From Euryarchaeota archaeon UBA602 (GTDB lineage: Archaea > Thermoplasmatota > Poseidoniia > Poseidoniales > Thalassarchaeaceae): DNA of 21,189 bases. A program made the translations under genes and the position numbers. The notes beneath the pieces are model-generated. The model worked only from the letters and a program-made list of their open reading frames with translations, was not told the origin of the DNA and did no database searches. Within the stretch, counting starts at the first letter, position 1, and every line of letters begins with the position of its first letter. Where the stretch lies: NCBI GenBank assembly GCA_002498455.1, contig DAHO01000086.1, positions 1-21,189 on the forward strand. The letters are read 5' to 3'. Positions 5,744 through 15,200 of the stretch are shown here, piece after piece.

Positions 5744-6922
5744 ATGCATTTCCAAGAAACAGAAGAACAGAGCATGATACGTGATATGGTTCGAGACTTT
5801 GCACAAGAGGTGCTTGCACCCACTTGCTTGGCTCGAGACAAAGCCCAGCAGCCCCCTCTAGAAGAATGGACTCAGTTCATCGAGTATGGTCTCCAATCCT
5901 GCACAATTCCCGAGGATTATGGAGGAGTTCCATTAGACGATATCACTGAAGCCATCATCGTTGAAGAGTTGGCTCGAGTCGATCCTTCCTTTGCGGTATT
6001 CTTCTGTGTTCACGTTGGACTCTGCGCCAAGACCATTGTAATTCATGGAACTGAAGAGCAGAAATCCAAATATTTGCCAATGCTTGCAAATGACAAAGTT
6101 GGCGCCTATTCTCTGTCTGAAGCGGGTGCAGGTACGGATGCGGCAGCAATGACATGTAAAGCCAAACTCTCGGAGGATGGAACGCATTATCTCCTAACTG
6201 GAGAAAAGATGTGGGTGACAAACGGTGCAAGTGCGGACATCTATGTTTTATTCGCCAAGGATGTTGACCACCCCGATTATGGAGTCAAGAGACACGGTGG
6301 TACAACTGCATTCATCGTCGAGAAGGATTTCGAAGGATTTACCGTTGGAAAGAAAGAAGACAAGCTCGGAATTCGAAGTAGTGACACCTGTACATTGGTT
6401 TTAGAAAACTGCAAGGTTCCTGTAGAGAATGTCCTAAAGCAACCCGGAAAGGGATTCCCAATCGCCATGAATGCGCTGGATAATTCACGAATTGGAATCG
6501 CTGCACAAGGTCTGGGAATCGCTCAGGGAGCGTATGAGTCGGCCCTCAAGTATGCCCATGAGCGAGAAGCCTTCGGTGTCCCCATCGCCCGTCACCAAAT
6601 GATTACTGCTTACCTCGCAGACATGGCCACGCAAGTGGAAGCCGCTCGATTGATGGTTTACAAAGCCGCATGGGCCAAGGAACAGCACTACCAAGAAGGC
6701 AGCCATCGACACACAAAGGAGGCCAGCATGGCGAAGTTGTTTGCAGGAGATACAGCAATGTGGGTTGCAGAGCGCGCAATCCAAGTATTGGGAGGTTACG
6801 GTTACACCACTGATTTCCCAGTTGAGCGATTCTTTAGAGATGCAAAGATCACGCAAATCTACGAAGGAACTCAAGAAGTTCAGAGACTGGTTATCGCTCG
6901 AGCCATCAGCGATGATGTATGA
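5744..6922 (+). CDS. Acyl-CoA dehydrogenase
   Basis: A 392-residue flavoenzyme that would form the alpha,beta double bond in acyl-CoA during fatty-acid or branched-chain amino-acid breakdown, passing electrons to ETF. It has the family length and signatures: YSLSEAGAGTDA (122-133, flavin/substrate site), the C-terminal QVLGGYGYTTDFPVERFFRDAK, and the catalytic base Glu in IYEGTQEVQ (E374), the position used by short- and medium-chain enzymes. The exact substrate cannot be read from this. The start has an SD (GAGG, 5733-5736) 7 nt upstream. It overlaps the convergent peptidase gene by 17 bp. It shares an intergenic region with two palindromes with the GcvH-like gene. No ETF or thiolase genes are seen alongside. 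Confidence 0.96.
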   Translation: MHFQETEEQSMIRDMVRDFAQEVLAPTCLARDKAQQPPLEEWTQFIEYGLQSCTIPEDYGGVPLDDITEAIIVEELARVDPSFAVFFCVHVGLCAKTIVIHGTEEQKSKYLPMLANDKVGAYSLSEAGAGTDAAAMTCKAKLSEDGTHYLLTGEKMWVTNGASADIYVLFAKDVDHPDYGVKRHGGTTAFIVEKDFEGFTVGKKEDKLGIRSSDTCTLVLENCKVPVENVLKQPGKGFPIAMNALDNSRIGIAAQGLGIAQGAYESALKYAHEREAFGVPIARHQMITAYLADMATQVEAARLMVYKAAWAKEQHYQEGSHRHTKEASMAKLFAGDTAMWVAERAIQVLGGYGYTTDFPVERFFRDAKITQIYEGTQEVQRLVIARAISDDV

Positions 6923-7631
6923 ATAACTCATCATTGAATTCGGACCCAGGCAAATGGGTCACAGGTGCCTCACCGGGATGGAACACGGTTGCATCCCCAC
7001 CCACCAAGACGCCTGTATCGTCTTGCCAACGCAAGAATGCGCCCTCCCACAGGCCAATGACGGGGCGCTCATTGTGTTCATGAAATTCCTGAATACGCTG
7101 CGCACGAGTTTCTCCGAAATGCGGTTCAAACTGATTTCCCTCTTTCAGCCAGATGTTGCCGTCATGGTAGTGCGCATTGATTTGGAAAGGTATCAAATCA
7201 AAGGTTTCGAAAGAAGCGGGTTGAACGATCGGCATGTCATTGGTCGTTTGCATCGTCGGACAGGCTACGTTTGATCCCGCACTAACTCCCATGTAGGGCA
7301 TTCCATCTCGAACACGGGATCGGACCACATCAATCAAAGCATTCTCATGCAATTTTTTGGTTAACAGGAATGTATTGCCTCCACCCACATAGAGACCTTT
7401 GGCTTCTTCAATCGCAGATATCGGGTTTTCGTAGTCGTCAATGTTCCTCAGAGATACACCACTTGGTGCAGAAAATTCAGCCAGTCGTGTGGTGTAGCCG
7501 GCATGATCATAGGAAGCATAGGGGATGAATACGACTTCTTCACAACCAGCGAAAATCGAGCCCATCTCGTCGAAATAGATCTGTTGACGTTCGGGTGTTC
7601 GCAAACCTCCGCTGCCCAGCAACAATCTCAT
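6906..7631 (-). CDS. pepE: Peptidase E-like (family S51) aspartyl dipeptidase
   Basis: A 241-residue cytoplasmic serine peptidase homologue. PepE cleaves dipeptides with N-terminal aspartate. The nucleophile elbow GVSAGSN (115-121) gives Ser117. YVGGGNTF (81-88) is the family's conserved loop, INAHYHDGN (151-159) supplies the His region, and an acidic residue in LWEGAF (E196) matches the third conserved site. The family also holds cyanophycinases and isoaspartyl-cleaving members, so beta-Asp specificity is possible. It is the last gene of a three-gene operon: its ATG overlaps the HEAT-gene stop (ATGA at 7628-7631). Pairing with an isoaspartyl methyltransferase homologue suggests handling of aged Asp/Asn peptides, which is an inference. 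Confidence 0.9.
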   Translation of the reverse strand: MRLLLGSGGLRTPERQQIYFDEMGSIFAGCEEVVFIPYASYDHAGYTTRLAEFSAPSGVSLRNIDDYENPISAIEEAKGLYVGGGNTFLLTKKLHENALIDVVRSRVRDGMPYMGVSAGSNVACPTMQTTNDMPIVQPASFETFDLIPFQINAHYHDGNIWLKEGNQFEPHFGETRAQRIQEFHEHNERPVIGLWEGAFLRWQDDTGVLVGGDATVFHPGEAPVTHLPGSEFNDELFIHHR

Positions 7632-8653
7632 ACTTCCGACCCCAACGTTGCTAAATCATTCATCAGGCTCAATGCGACTTGAGCGACCAGAGGGTTATCG
7701 TCTTCACTCAATGTTGGTAACAAAGATACGATGGGAGTCGAAACTTCACGTCCATGTAGATGTTCCAATACACGAACTCGTGCCATGTCCTCAGCTTCAT
7801 TGAGGAGCTCAAGACGCAACTCATCAGCAATTGGGCCACGTTTTGAGCGTAACAACCGCGGAAGTAGAAGCGAATCTTCACTCTGCTTGACCACATCGAT
7901 GAACAATGACCAATCAAACCAATCCACTTGATCCAAATTTTCTGCGATGATTTTCCGCATCGAGGCAGTTGGATTGTGACAAAGTTTGGATATCGATGTC
8001 TCATCGTTCGATGCAATCATCTCAGGCAACTTCAGTTTAGCCCATTTCTGCCGCAGACGCTGATCTTGAACCCCATCCAATGTCGAAGGGATGTGTCCAA
8101 CCTGAACCATTTGGTCTAATGCGGCTTCACGGACTCGAGGATGAGGGTCTTGAAGCATATTCTCAAGAAATTCAAAATCTCCTGAGTTCGAAATCGCCAT
8201 CTTTCGAACAACATGGTCTTCACTTTCGATCGCCACTGGAATCGTACCCGAATCGACTGCGAGTCTAGAACGCCAAGCCTCGCGACGAACGGCATCTTTT
8301 TGATCGGTACAAAGCGTTGACAAAATCGGAAGTGACTCACTGCCTAGACGAGGTGCGATTTCAGCCGCGAGCAATCGAAGCCTCTCTTCTTTTCGAATTG
8401 AAAGTTGGACCACCACTTTGCGATGCTCTGCATCAACCCATTTGCGTATAGCATCTACCGCTTTATCGACAAACCATTCGTCATCGGAGTCAAGAAGATC
8501 TAGAAACGCGGACAAGGCTGCGGAATCGTTCTGTTCAAACAAACGACGAACGGCCATCCTGCGCTGCCGCACATCCTTGTGCTTGAGCCGTTCGAGTTCC
8601 AGTTGCAGCATCGGTCTCATCTCAGGGACGTGAATCTTGTGTATAGGGTTCAC
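7628..8653 (-). CDS. HEAT-repeat protein
   Basis: A 341-residue solenoid made almost wholly of HEAT-like helical pairs. The pattern of D-P/D-x-x-x-V-R-x-x-A is clear at DVRQRRMAVRRL, DAVRREAWRSRL, HVVRKMAISNS, HPRVREAALDQM and further on; roughly seven repeats. No catalytic motif, signal or membrane segment is seen, so it is probably a cytoplasmic scaffold or binding protein. It starts with a GTG that overlaps the upstream gene's stop (GTGA, 8650-8653) and ends inside the peptidase start, so translation of all three genes is likely coupled. The tight coupling suggests a partner role for the methyltransferase or the peptidase. An internal ATG at 8620 is an alternative start but has no SD. Confidence 0.85.
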   Translation of the reverse strand: MNPIHKIHVPEMRPMLQLELERLKHKDVRQRRMAVRRLFEQNDSAALSAFLDLLDSDDEWFVDKAVDAIRKWVDAEHRKVVVQLSIRKEERLRLLAAEIAPRLGSESLPILSTLCTDQKDAVRREAWRSRLAVDSGTIPVAIESEDHVVRKMAISNSGDFEFLENMLQDPHPRVREAALDQMVQVGHIPSTLDGVQDQRLRQKWAKLKLPEMIASNDETSISKLCHNPTASMRKIIAENLDQVDWFDWSLFIDVVKQSEDSLLLPRLLRSKRGPIADELRLELLNEAEDMARVRVLEHLHGREVSTPIVSLLPTLSEDDNPLVAQVALSLMNDLATLGSEV

Positions 8654-9705
8654 GGGACAAGGTCGCCGTGTCGACCAAAGCCGCCCACTTGACCATCTTG
8701 TTCATCCGCATCTGGATGACCAGGTTGCAACAAGCGAATATCGACGAGTGTGATTAGAATCGGCCATACATCACTCAACCAATCCATTTCGGAACTCAAT
8801 AAATCGGCAACAGGATGGGCCTCATCTAACCACATCTCTGAATCAAATGCCCATGGGGGTTCATCCTCCAACCCACTCGGTTCGGGTAATGATTGCAAAT
8901 CATCAGGTAAAGATTCCAATGAAGTCGCTAAGTTGTTCAGTCGTTCAATCGTCTCGTTATCAATGATGCCAACCTCTTGCCCAAGGATGGCACTCTCACG
9001 TAGTAATTCTGCCAAAGTCTGTGCAGAAAGGGGCTCAGGTTCCGTATCCGCAATGTCTACGGGGCCAAACAAGACACCTCCGAGATTGGTTTCCAACCAG
9101 TCTGTCCCTACACGTTCAAGTTTCATCAGATGCTGAGAGTACCGACCTCCAATCGGAGCGATGGAGAATCCTCCGTCCGACATTCTCGAGGTTAGCCAGT
9201 GGGGCAACTCTTCCAAAGAACCGGTCACCAACACTCGATCCAATGGCTCGGGTAACTGTGGAGGACAATGATTCAGTTGCCGCATTTTTCGAACTCGAAC
9301 GGTATGAGTTTGTGCAACAGGATTCAATCTATCGCGTACGTAATCAACGACTTCTCGAGAAGGATCTACGACGACCACTCCACCTTCGGGACCGACAATA
9401 TGCGCAATGAGGGTGGCAATGTATCCACCCTTGGCCCCCAAAATCAACACTTCTTGTCCCGGACTTAGTTCCAAATGATGAAGCATTGTGGCAATCATAT
9501 GTGGTGCGGAAATCGTCTTGACACCGCCTTTGCTCGTTTCAAGAAACACCAATGGACGATCATACCAGAATGGTTCCAAATCATAATCGGTGAAATCGGA
9601 TATTTCCACGGACTGCATCGCGGCAGAAATATGTGAATCGATTGGAATTTCAGCGTTTTCCAAACGCTCAATCAGGCGCCGTGTTCGCTCACCGGTGCCG
9701 GACAT
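8650..9705 (-). CDS. Protein-L-isoaspartate O-methyltransferase homologue with C-terminal extension
   Basis: A 351-residue protein. Residues about 1-215 follow the PCMT family, which methylates isoaspartyl residues in aged proteins using SAM to start their repair. TISAPHM (64-70) matches the substrate-side TISQPYM. LILGAKGGY (87-95) is SAM motif I, though the usual GTGSG is GAKGG. VVVD (111-114), RVLVTG (157-162) and DGGFSIAPIGG (177-187) complete the fold. Residues 216-351 are an acidic extension of unknown role, ending in a Gly/Asp-rich tail. Activity is uncertain because motif I has drifted. It is the first gene of the operon with the HEAT and peptidase genes. The SD GGAGGA is at 9718-9723, with a long 12-nt gap to the ATG. 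Confidence 0.82.
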   Translation of the reverse strand: MSGTGERTRRLIERLENAEIPIDSHISAAMQSVEISDFTDYDLEPFWYDRPLVFLETSKGGVKTISAPHMIATMLHHLELSPGQEVLILGAKGGYIATLIAHIVGPEGGVVVVDPSREVVDYVRDRLNPVAQTHTVRVRKMRQLNHCPPQLPEPLDRVLVTGSLEELPHWLTSRMSDGGFSIAPIGGRYSQHLMKLERVGTDWLETNLGGVLFGPVDIADTEPEPLSAQTLAELLRESAILGQEVGIIDNETIERLNNLATSLESLPDDLQSLPEPSGLEDEPPWAFDSEMWLDEAHPVADLLSSEMDWLSDVWPILITLVDIRLLQPGHPDADEQDGQVGGFGRHGDLVP

Positions 9706-9750
9706 ATGCCTTCTTTTTCCTCCTCACTCAAAAGGCTGCGGTGGGGTTTA

Positions 9751-9760
9751 CCTCATAATC
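9751..9760. promoter_or_regulatory. AT-rich element between the methyltransferase operon and tRNA-Val
   Basis: CCTCATAATC is centred about 28 nt before the tRNA 5' end, the right place for a TATA box. Read on the minus strand (GATTATGAGG) it lies about 48 nt before the methyltransferase ATG and could also serve that operon. It is the only AT-rich patch in this gap. The match to consensus is modest. Confidence 0.3.
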
Positions 9761-9783
9761 TCCAACCGCTCGCGCTCAAACAC

Positions 9784-9856
9784 GGGTCCGTGGTCTAGCG
9801 GTTATGACGTCGCCCTTACAAGGCGAATATCACCAGTTCAAATCTGGTCGGTCCCA
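9784..9856 (+). tRNA. tRNA-Val (anticodon UAC)
   Basis: A full 73-nt cloverleaf without intron. The anticodon stem TCGCC/GGCGA closes a CTTACAA loop, giving anticodon TAC, valine. The T-stem ACCAG/CTGGT holds TTCAAAT. The D-arm has GG in the loop and a 3-bp stem GTC/GAC. The acceptor GGGTCCG pairs with CGGTCCC except at position 4-69, which is a U-U mismatch. The discriminator is A. No CCA is encoded, so it depends on a CCA-adding enzyme such as the one at 3785-5134. The gene ends at the base just before the stop codon of the convergent PncC gene. Confidence 0.93.
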
Positions 9857-10597
9857 CTATTGCTCTTCCAACCACTCGGCATCATCACCGAGGGCTGCTT
9901 TGTCTTGTTCTTCAAGGGTGTTCGCGACCTTTTCATCCGACCAACCATCGGTGGCTTCCCAGGTATCCATGTCGGGATTAATCGAGGACAGTGCCTTTTG
10001 CAAATCCAATTCAACATTCTCATTCCCACTCGAATCGAACTCAGCAGCGTTGCGAACCGCTTCGATTTTTGTGAAATGTGTATCCCAAGCTTCAATGGCT
10101 TTCTGCATAGCAAAAATGACGAAAGAATGTTTGTTTGAAGCGCGATCTGCACCTCCAAATTCTCCCTTGCGAACAAGATATGCTTCACCGATACAAACTC
10201 CAACATACACGGTACCAACCGGTTTGTTTTCATTGCCACCCGTTGGCCCGGCAATGCCTGTAATCGAAATACTGACACCGCTCCCTGAAGCACTTTGTGC
10301 ACCCTGTGCCATACCCAAGGCAACCTCGTAACTCACGGCTCCACGCGACTCCAATTTCTTCAACGAAACTCCAAGCTGGGAGATTTTTGAATCGTTAGAG
10401 TAGGTCACCCAGCCCTGCGAGAACCAATCGGATGCTCCAGAAATATCCGTAAAGGTACTCGCTAGCAACCCACCAGTGCAGGATTCAGCAACAGACAGGC
10501 TCCACCCTTCCTTCTTCAGGCGCCGCACGAGGCGAGCCGCGAGCATGGAGGCTTCCTCACTCACACTTAGACGGCAAAAGCGAGCGTTCTTAGGCAT
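9857..10597 (-). CDS. PncC/CinA C-terminal-type nicotinamide-nucleotide amidase with acidic extension
   Basis: A 246-residue protein. Residues about 18-171 are a stand-alone CinA C-terminal domain, which in PncC deamidates nicotinamide mononucleotide to nicotinate mononucleotide in pyridine-nucleotide recycling. The nucleophile motif AESCTGG (37-43) gives Ser39, and GIAGPTGG (114-121) is the second hallmark. The CinA N-terminal MoaB-like domain is absent. Residues 172-246 are an acidic, Trp-containing tail not usual in the family. The start is ambiguous: the ATG at 10597 has no SD, while an internal ATG at 10546 has a nearby GAGG. The stop codon abuts the tRNA-Val 3' end. Confidence 0.9.
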   Translation of the reverse strand: MPKNARFCRLSVSEEASMLAARLVRRLKKEGWSLSVAESCTGGLLASTFTDISGASDWFSQGWVTYSNDSKISQLGVSLKKLESRGAVSYEVALGMAQGAQSASGSGVSISITGIAGPTGGNENKPVGTVYVGVCIGEAYLVRKGEFGGADRASNKHSFVIFAMQKAIEAWDTHFTKIEAVRNAAEFDSSGNENVELDLQKALSSINPDMDTWEATDGWSDEKVANTLEEQDKAALGDDAEWLEEQ

Positions 10598-10659
10598 GCC
10601 GACTCAATAATGCGGCGAAAAAACATCGATTTGGACCTCAGTAATGCCTTTGAACGGCC

Positions 10660-12225
10660 GTGTTAGGGTTGGAGCCTGTGAGCGACACGGAATGGGCCGA
10701 AATCCACCGAAAGGTGATGGCAGCTGGGCTTCTACCCGGTCGCTCAGTCCGGGAAAGACTTCTAGCTCTGCCTTCGATTGATGCATTCATCGAAGTCGCA
10801 AAGGCGAGTGGGAAAACTGGTGTACTTGATGAAGCCATGTTGGATGAATTGTTGGCTGTTACTCCCACCACACCCGTTGTCGCACGTACAATCGCCCCGA
10901 TTGCTGAACCCGATCCCAAACCGGCTCCACGAAAACACGATTTGGCTCACTACAACCTCTCCGATTTCCCCATGCAAGCCAAGGATGTGGATGCGGAAAT
11001 ATCGGTGCACTTTGACATCACTGGGAAAAGTGTAACCGAAGGAAAAAAGGAAGATATTCAATCCTTCTTTAACGACCGATTGAAGCAAGTCAAACGGCTG
11101 ATTTTGGACCGGAACCTTCCCAATCGCCCGATTGCTGTGAATGAGGCATTGCGGCGAAAAAGGCAGTTGGTCGATCGTGATAACCAATTCACAATCATTG
11201 GATTGGTCAATGAGCCGAAAACCACGAAAAATGGGCACTTGATGTTTACAATTGAAGACTCTACAGGCGAAGTTCGATGCCTTCTCAGTCAACGTGATGA
11301 GGGGGGTCCGAATCAGCAAATCGTCCATGCTGGTTTGATGGATGATGATGTGATTGGAGTCAGTGGAAATTTCAACCAATCGGGTGAACTGATTTACGTC
11401 GACGATATTCATTTCCCACCGTTGAATAAACATCAACGCCGTCGAGCAGGTGAAGATCAAGCCGTTAGCGCAGCTTTCATTTCAGATTTGCATCTTGGAA
11501 GCAAAACCTTCCTAGCTCCACAATGGGAGAAAATGATTCAATGGTTCCATACTGACCCACTGGCCCAAACTGTGCGTTACCTTGTCATCAGTGGAGATGG
11601 AGTGGATGGAGTGGGAATCTACCCAGGTCAAGACAAGCACTTGGATATCACCGATTTATTCAATCAGTATTCGAAATTGGGCCAGATGTTGCAAGAATTG
11701 CCAGATTGGGTAGAGGTGCTATTGCTACCGGGCAACCACGATGCGGTTCGCCCCGCAGAACCTCAACCCGCGATCGACCCAGAATTGCAAACGGACTACA
11801 ACAACACGCTGTTCGTCGGTAACCCTTGTGATTTCAGTTTGCATGGTGTACGAGTCCTTTCGTACCACGGTGTCTCCATCATGGATTTCGTTTCCAGCCT
11901 ACGGACCGTGACGTTCGAAACCCCTGAAGCCGCGATGCGTGCGATGATTGACAGGCGGCATCTCGCTCCATCATGGGGTGGAAAGACACCTCTATCTCCT
12001 GAACCCGAAGATCGGCTGGTCATTCAAGAAATTCCCGATATCTTCGTCACAGGTCACGTGCATGGTCACCATATTGAGAATTACAAGGGTGTCAATTTGG
12101 TTCACAGCAGTACGTGGCAAGATCAAACTGATTATCAGCGAATGCTGGGCTTTCAGCCCAAACCATGCATTCTGACCATTGTCAACTTGCACACACACGC
12201 AACGGCTGCAATTCCATTTGTCTAA
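10660..12225 (+). CDS. polB: DNA polymerase D (Pol II) small subunit DP1, 3'-5' exonuclease
   Basis: A 521-residue proofreading subunit of the archaeal replicative D-family polymerase, partner of the large subunit DP2 (not in this window). The N-terminal part (1-95) is a helical region plus a Pro-rich linker. Residues about 172-255 look like an OB fold (NQFTIIGLVNEP...MFTIEDSTGEVRCLL). From 270 the calcineurin-like phosphoesterase domain carries all metal-ligand motifs: ISDLHLG (D276, H278), ISGDG (D313), PGNHDA (N359, H360), YHG (H403) and TGHVHGH (H466, H468). An active exonuclease is therefore expected. The start is uncertain between GTG at 10660 and GTG at 10678, which has GGAG just before it. 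It overlaps the convergent glucanase gene by 4 bp. This is the best archaeal marker in the window. Confidence 0.96.
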   Translation: MLGLEPVSDTEWAEIHRKVMAAGLLPGRSVRERLLALPSIDAFIEVAKASGKTGVLDEAMLDELLAVTPTTPVVARTIAPIAEPDPKPAPRKHDLAHYNLSDFPMQAKDVDAEISVHFDITGKSVTEGKKEDIQSFFNDRLKQVKRLILDRNLPNRPIAVNEALRRKRQLVDRDNQFTIIGLVNEPKTTKNGHLMFTIEDSTGEVRCLLSQRDEGGPNQQIVHAGLMDDDVIGVSGNFNQSGELIYVDDIHFPPLNKHQRRRAGEDQAVSAAFISDLHLGSKTFLAPQWEKMIQWFHTDPLAQTVRYLVISGDGVDGVGIYPGQDKHLDITDLFNQYSKLGQMLQELPDWVEVLLLPGNHDAVRPAEPQPAIDPELQTDYNNTLFVGNPCDFSLHGVRVLSYHGVSIMDFVSSLRTVTFETPEAAMRAMIDRRHLAPSWGGKTPLSPEPEDRLVIQEIPDIFVTGHVHGHHIENYKGVNLVHSSTWQDQTDYQRMLGFQPKPCILTIVNLHTHATAAIPFV

Positions 12226-15200
12226 TCCTCATCGAAGAGGTCATCTTCGACCGACAATGAATAATCCAGTTCATGCTTCCGAGTTCGGATGAATGCCATG
12301 AGCAGGAGGAAAACGACCAGCATCAGAGCAATTTGAACGATTGGCTCTCCGAACAAATCTCCTATGCTTGCGGTTTCATCTGAACCCTCCTCGGAAAGAA
12401 CTGGATCATTAACTTCATCCGGCGTTTGTGTAATTGGTTCATCCTCCTCGATGACAAAATCCATGCTAGAAGAGTTTGAATTGCCAGAAGCATCGATCGC
12501 TATCACGGTCAATGTGTAGGTCTCCAACGCGGTGAGAGTCGGGTCAGGAGAGATGGTCAAATCGTGATTCTTGCGAAGAGCGACGGTGTCCCCAGTGAAT
12601 GTTTGACTGGAGACCTGAATCAATTCCGTGGATTCTTCACTCGTGTACCATGTCACCCGAAGCGAACCCCCTTCGAGTACATCGACTGCAAGATTCAATA
12701 CCTCAGGTGGCGTCAAATCCATTTCAGTCGAGGTGTTGAAGGAGACCTCGACTGAGGGTGCATCTTCGACTGAAATCATACAACTATACGCAGTACCTGC
12801 CTCAAGTTGGTTCACCTGTATAGCATGTGAAAGTGCCGCTTCGGATGTCGCAAAGCTGTTGTTGCCACAAGTGACGGTTCCATTGTCTGCTTTAGTGGTC
12901 GACCAAGAGACAATCGCTGATGAGGATGTGATGCTTGAAACGCCGACTCCAAAGACCTGTTGAGCCACATCTGGCAATTCTATTCCAGTGAGAACAGCGA
13001 AGGTTTGACCATCCACATCGTAAGAGCCTAGCATTGCGGCCTGATCGGTTTCATTATCCAGAACCATGTCGATAATATTGGGATCATAATCGAGCCCATC
13101 GACTGTACTGGGATCAGCACCACCTCCCAATCTCCATGTTTTGGCCTCGGCATCCACATCTCGCCATTTACCGGTACCAAATCCATCTTGGGAACCTGCA
13201 ACCACCACAAATCGATAATCGGGTACATCTTCACCGATGATATTCTTGGACACGGTGATAATCACGGTCTTTTGATCTTGATTTGAACTTACTTCAATGC
13301 CCTTTGCCGAGGTTTCGCCGGTGCTGGCACTAACGGTCTTGACTGCACCAGGTTCACCGGTTGCAGATACAGCAACCTCCCAAGCCCAATCTGGATGGAC
13401 CTTAGCATAAGCTCCATCCAGCATCTCGGTTTGACCGTATGTCGTCTCACCTTGGTCAACGTATATCTGCACAATTTGGTGGCTAAATCCATTTGCGAGC
13501 CCCCAGTAATCGGTCATCTCTGCAAAGGTGATTTCGAAGCGAGCATTCCAAGCACTCTGACTGATTTTTAGATGAGTAATGTCAAACAAGCCTGCACCTG
13601 GAGTGAAATCACCTGCAAGTGGGTAGGTGTAATCTCCATCGCCATTTTCATCACCCAGAGCATCATTGACATCAAGCAATGTCACCCATTCTTCCAAATC
13701 AGGCATGACCATTTCTGCGGGTGCTGCAGGAGCGATTTCGACATCGATACCATCCCCATACGCCGGAGATTCTGACCAACTAGTCACAACCTTAACCCGC
13801 GTCGAATATCGTGGAGCCAATCCGATTTCAGACCATGGAATTTGGAACTCAAATACCTCGTCTGCAGCACAGCCACCGAGAACAGATTGGCCTGCAAGGT
13901 TCCATCGTTCATTGTCCCCAATCTTGCCTTTGGCATTGAAGATGTCATACTTGGCACGTCCATCTTCCCACAATTCTCCAAAGTTGAATGAGACCATGCT
14001 CTTGGCTGGAAATCCGAGAATAGTGTTTCCGTAGTACGTACGGAAATTGGTTTCAACCTCATTGAAATTGATGGCGTTTGGTTGCATGAAATATATCGAA
14101 AGATCCGGAGATGAAGCCAAGTCCAAACTTTCCCAATCATCCGGCATACTACCCAAATCAACTCGCACGTAGACGTTGGAAGCATCGTAGCCCAAATGGA
14201 ACGATTCGATGTCCAACAATTCCTGATCCATGCCCGCACCATACATTGCAGCACCGTCCCATTCGCCGGGCAATGCTATTCCATCGATCATCGGTTCAAT
14301 CACTCCGCCGTACGGTGTATCCGGTAAAGCTGGATTACTCCAAAGATCTTGTAGGTATGGGGGTAAATCGATGTTGATGGCACGATAGATGTTTGAAAGA
14401 TGGACTTTGAACAAGACATCCCACATCTCATCGTATCCGCTATCCTGATCTAGTCCATACCACCAAAACCAGTCACTGCCTTCTGCGATATACAGGCTTT
14501 CCCATGCCGCTTCAAGGCCCGAATGATTTGGATTCTCGGATTCGAATTCAACCAAGGATTGGCGTGCCTCGACCAAACGTTGCCAAGCAAGACTTTCTTC
14601 GGCCTCACCGGCCCAAGTGGAAAGTGTTCCGTCAATCCATGAGCCCGTCCCAATCACATCGATTTCAGGCAAGGACAAATTCTTCTCAAGGAAATCACCG
14701 GGTGTCGTGGTCACAATGGTTGGATGTGTGCTTAATCGACCAAACCACTCTTCGGTGAAGGGGCGACCGTTGTCTTGATGCTGGAATTCAGACATAAACA
14801 TCCAGTTCTCGCCATCCAAGGCCACTGTCAACAAATGGTCACTTGGATCCTTGCCTTCATCCAATAACTGCTGACGAATATTGTCACAATATGCAAGGAA
14901 ATCTGACACGGCTACTTCAGGAGTCATTGAACCATATTGGAAAGCGATTCGATCACTAATCACTCGATCACGGAAGACTACGGCGACATCATCGACCACC
15001 CAAGGGGTGGCTAAATTTGAAGCCACGGAGACGTCGATTGTATTTCCATTCAAATCCGTCGATTCTTCAAGGTTCAACTCGTCGGTCACCATCCATTCGA
15101 TGCCAACCTCGGCCACTGGTTGAACCATCGGTGGAGATACCGATTGTTCACTGGGCCACATTCCAGTCGGGCGGAAACCCAATTCCTGTTCAAACAAATC

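Noticed and set aside
9590..10331. Open frames on the + strand running through the tRNA and the amidase gene
   Set aside because: They cross a clear tRNA and oppose a gene with catalytic motifs; no start signals or family features.
9857..10597. Truncated CinA pseudogene missing its N-terminal domain
   Set aside because: Stand-alone PncC proteins are normal, both motifs are intact and the frame is continuous.
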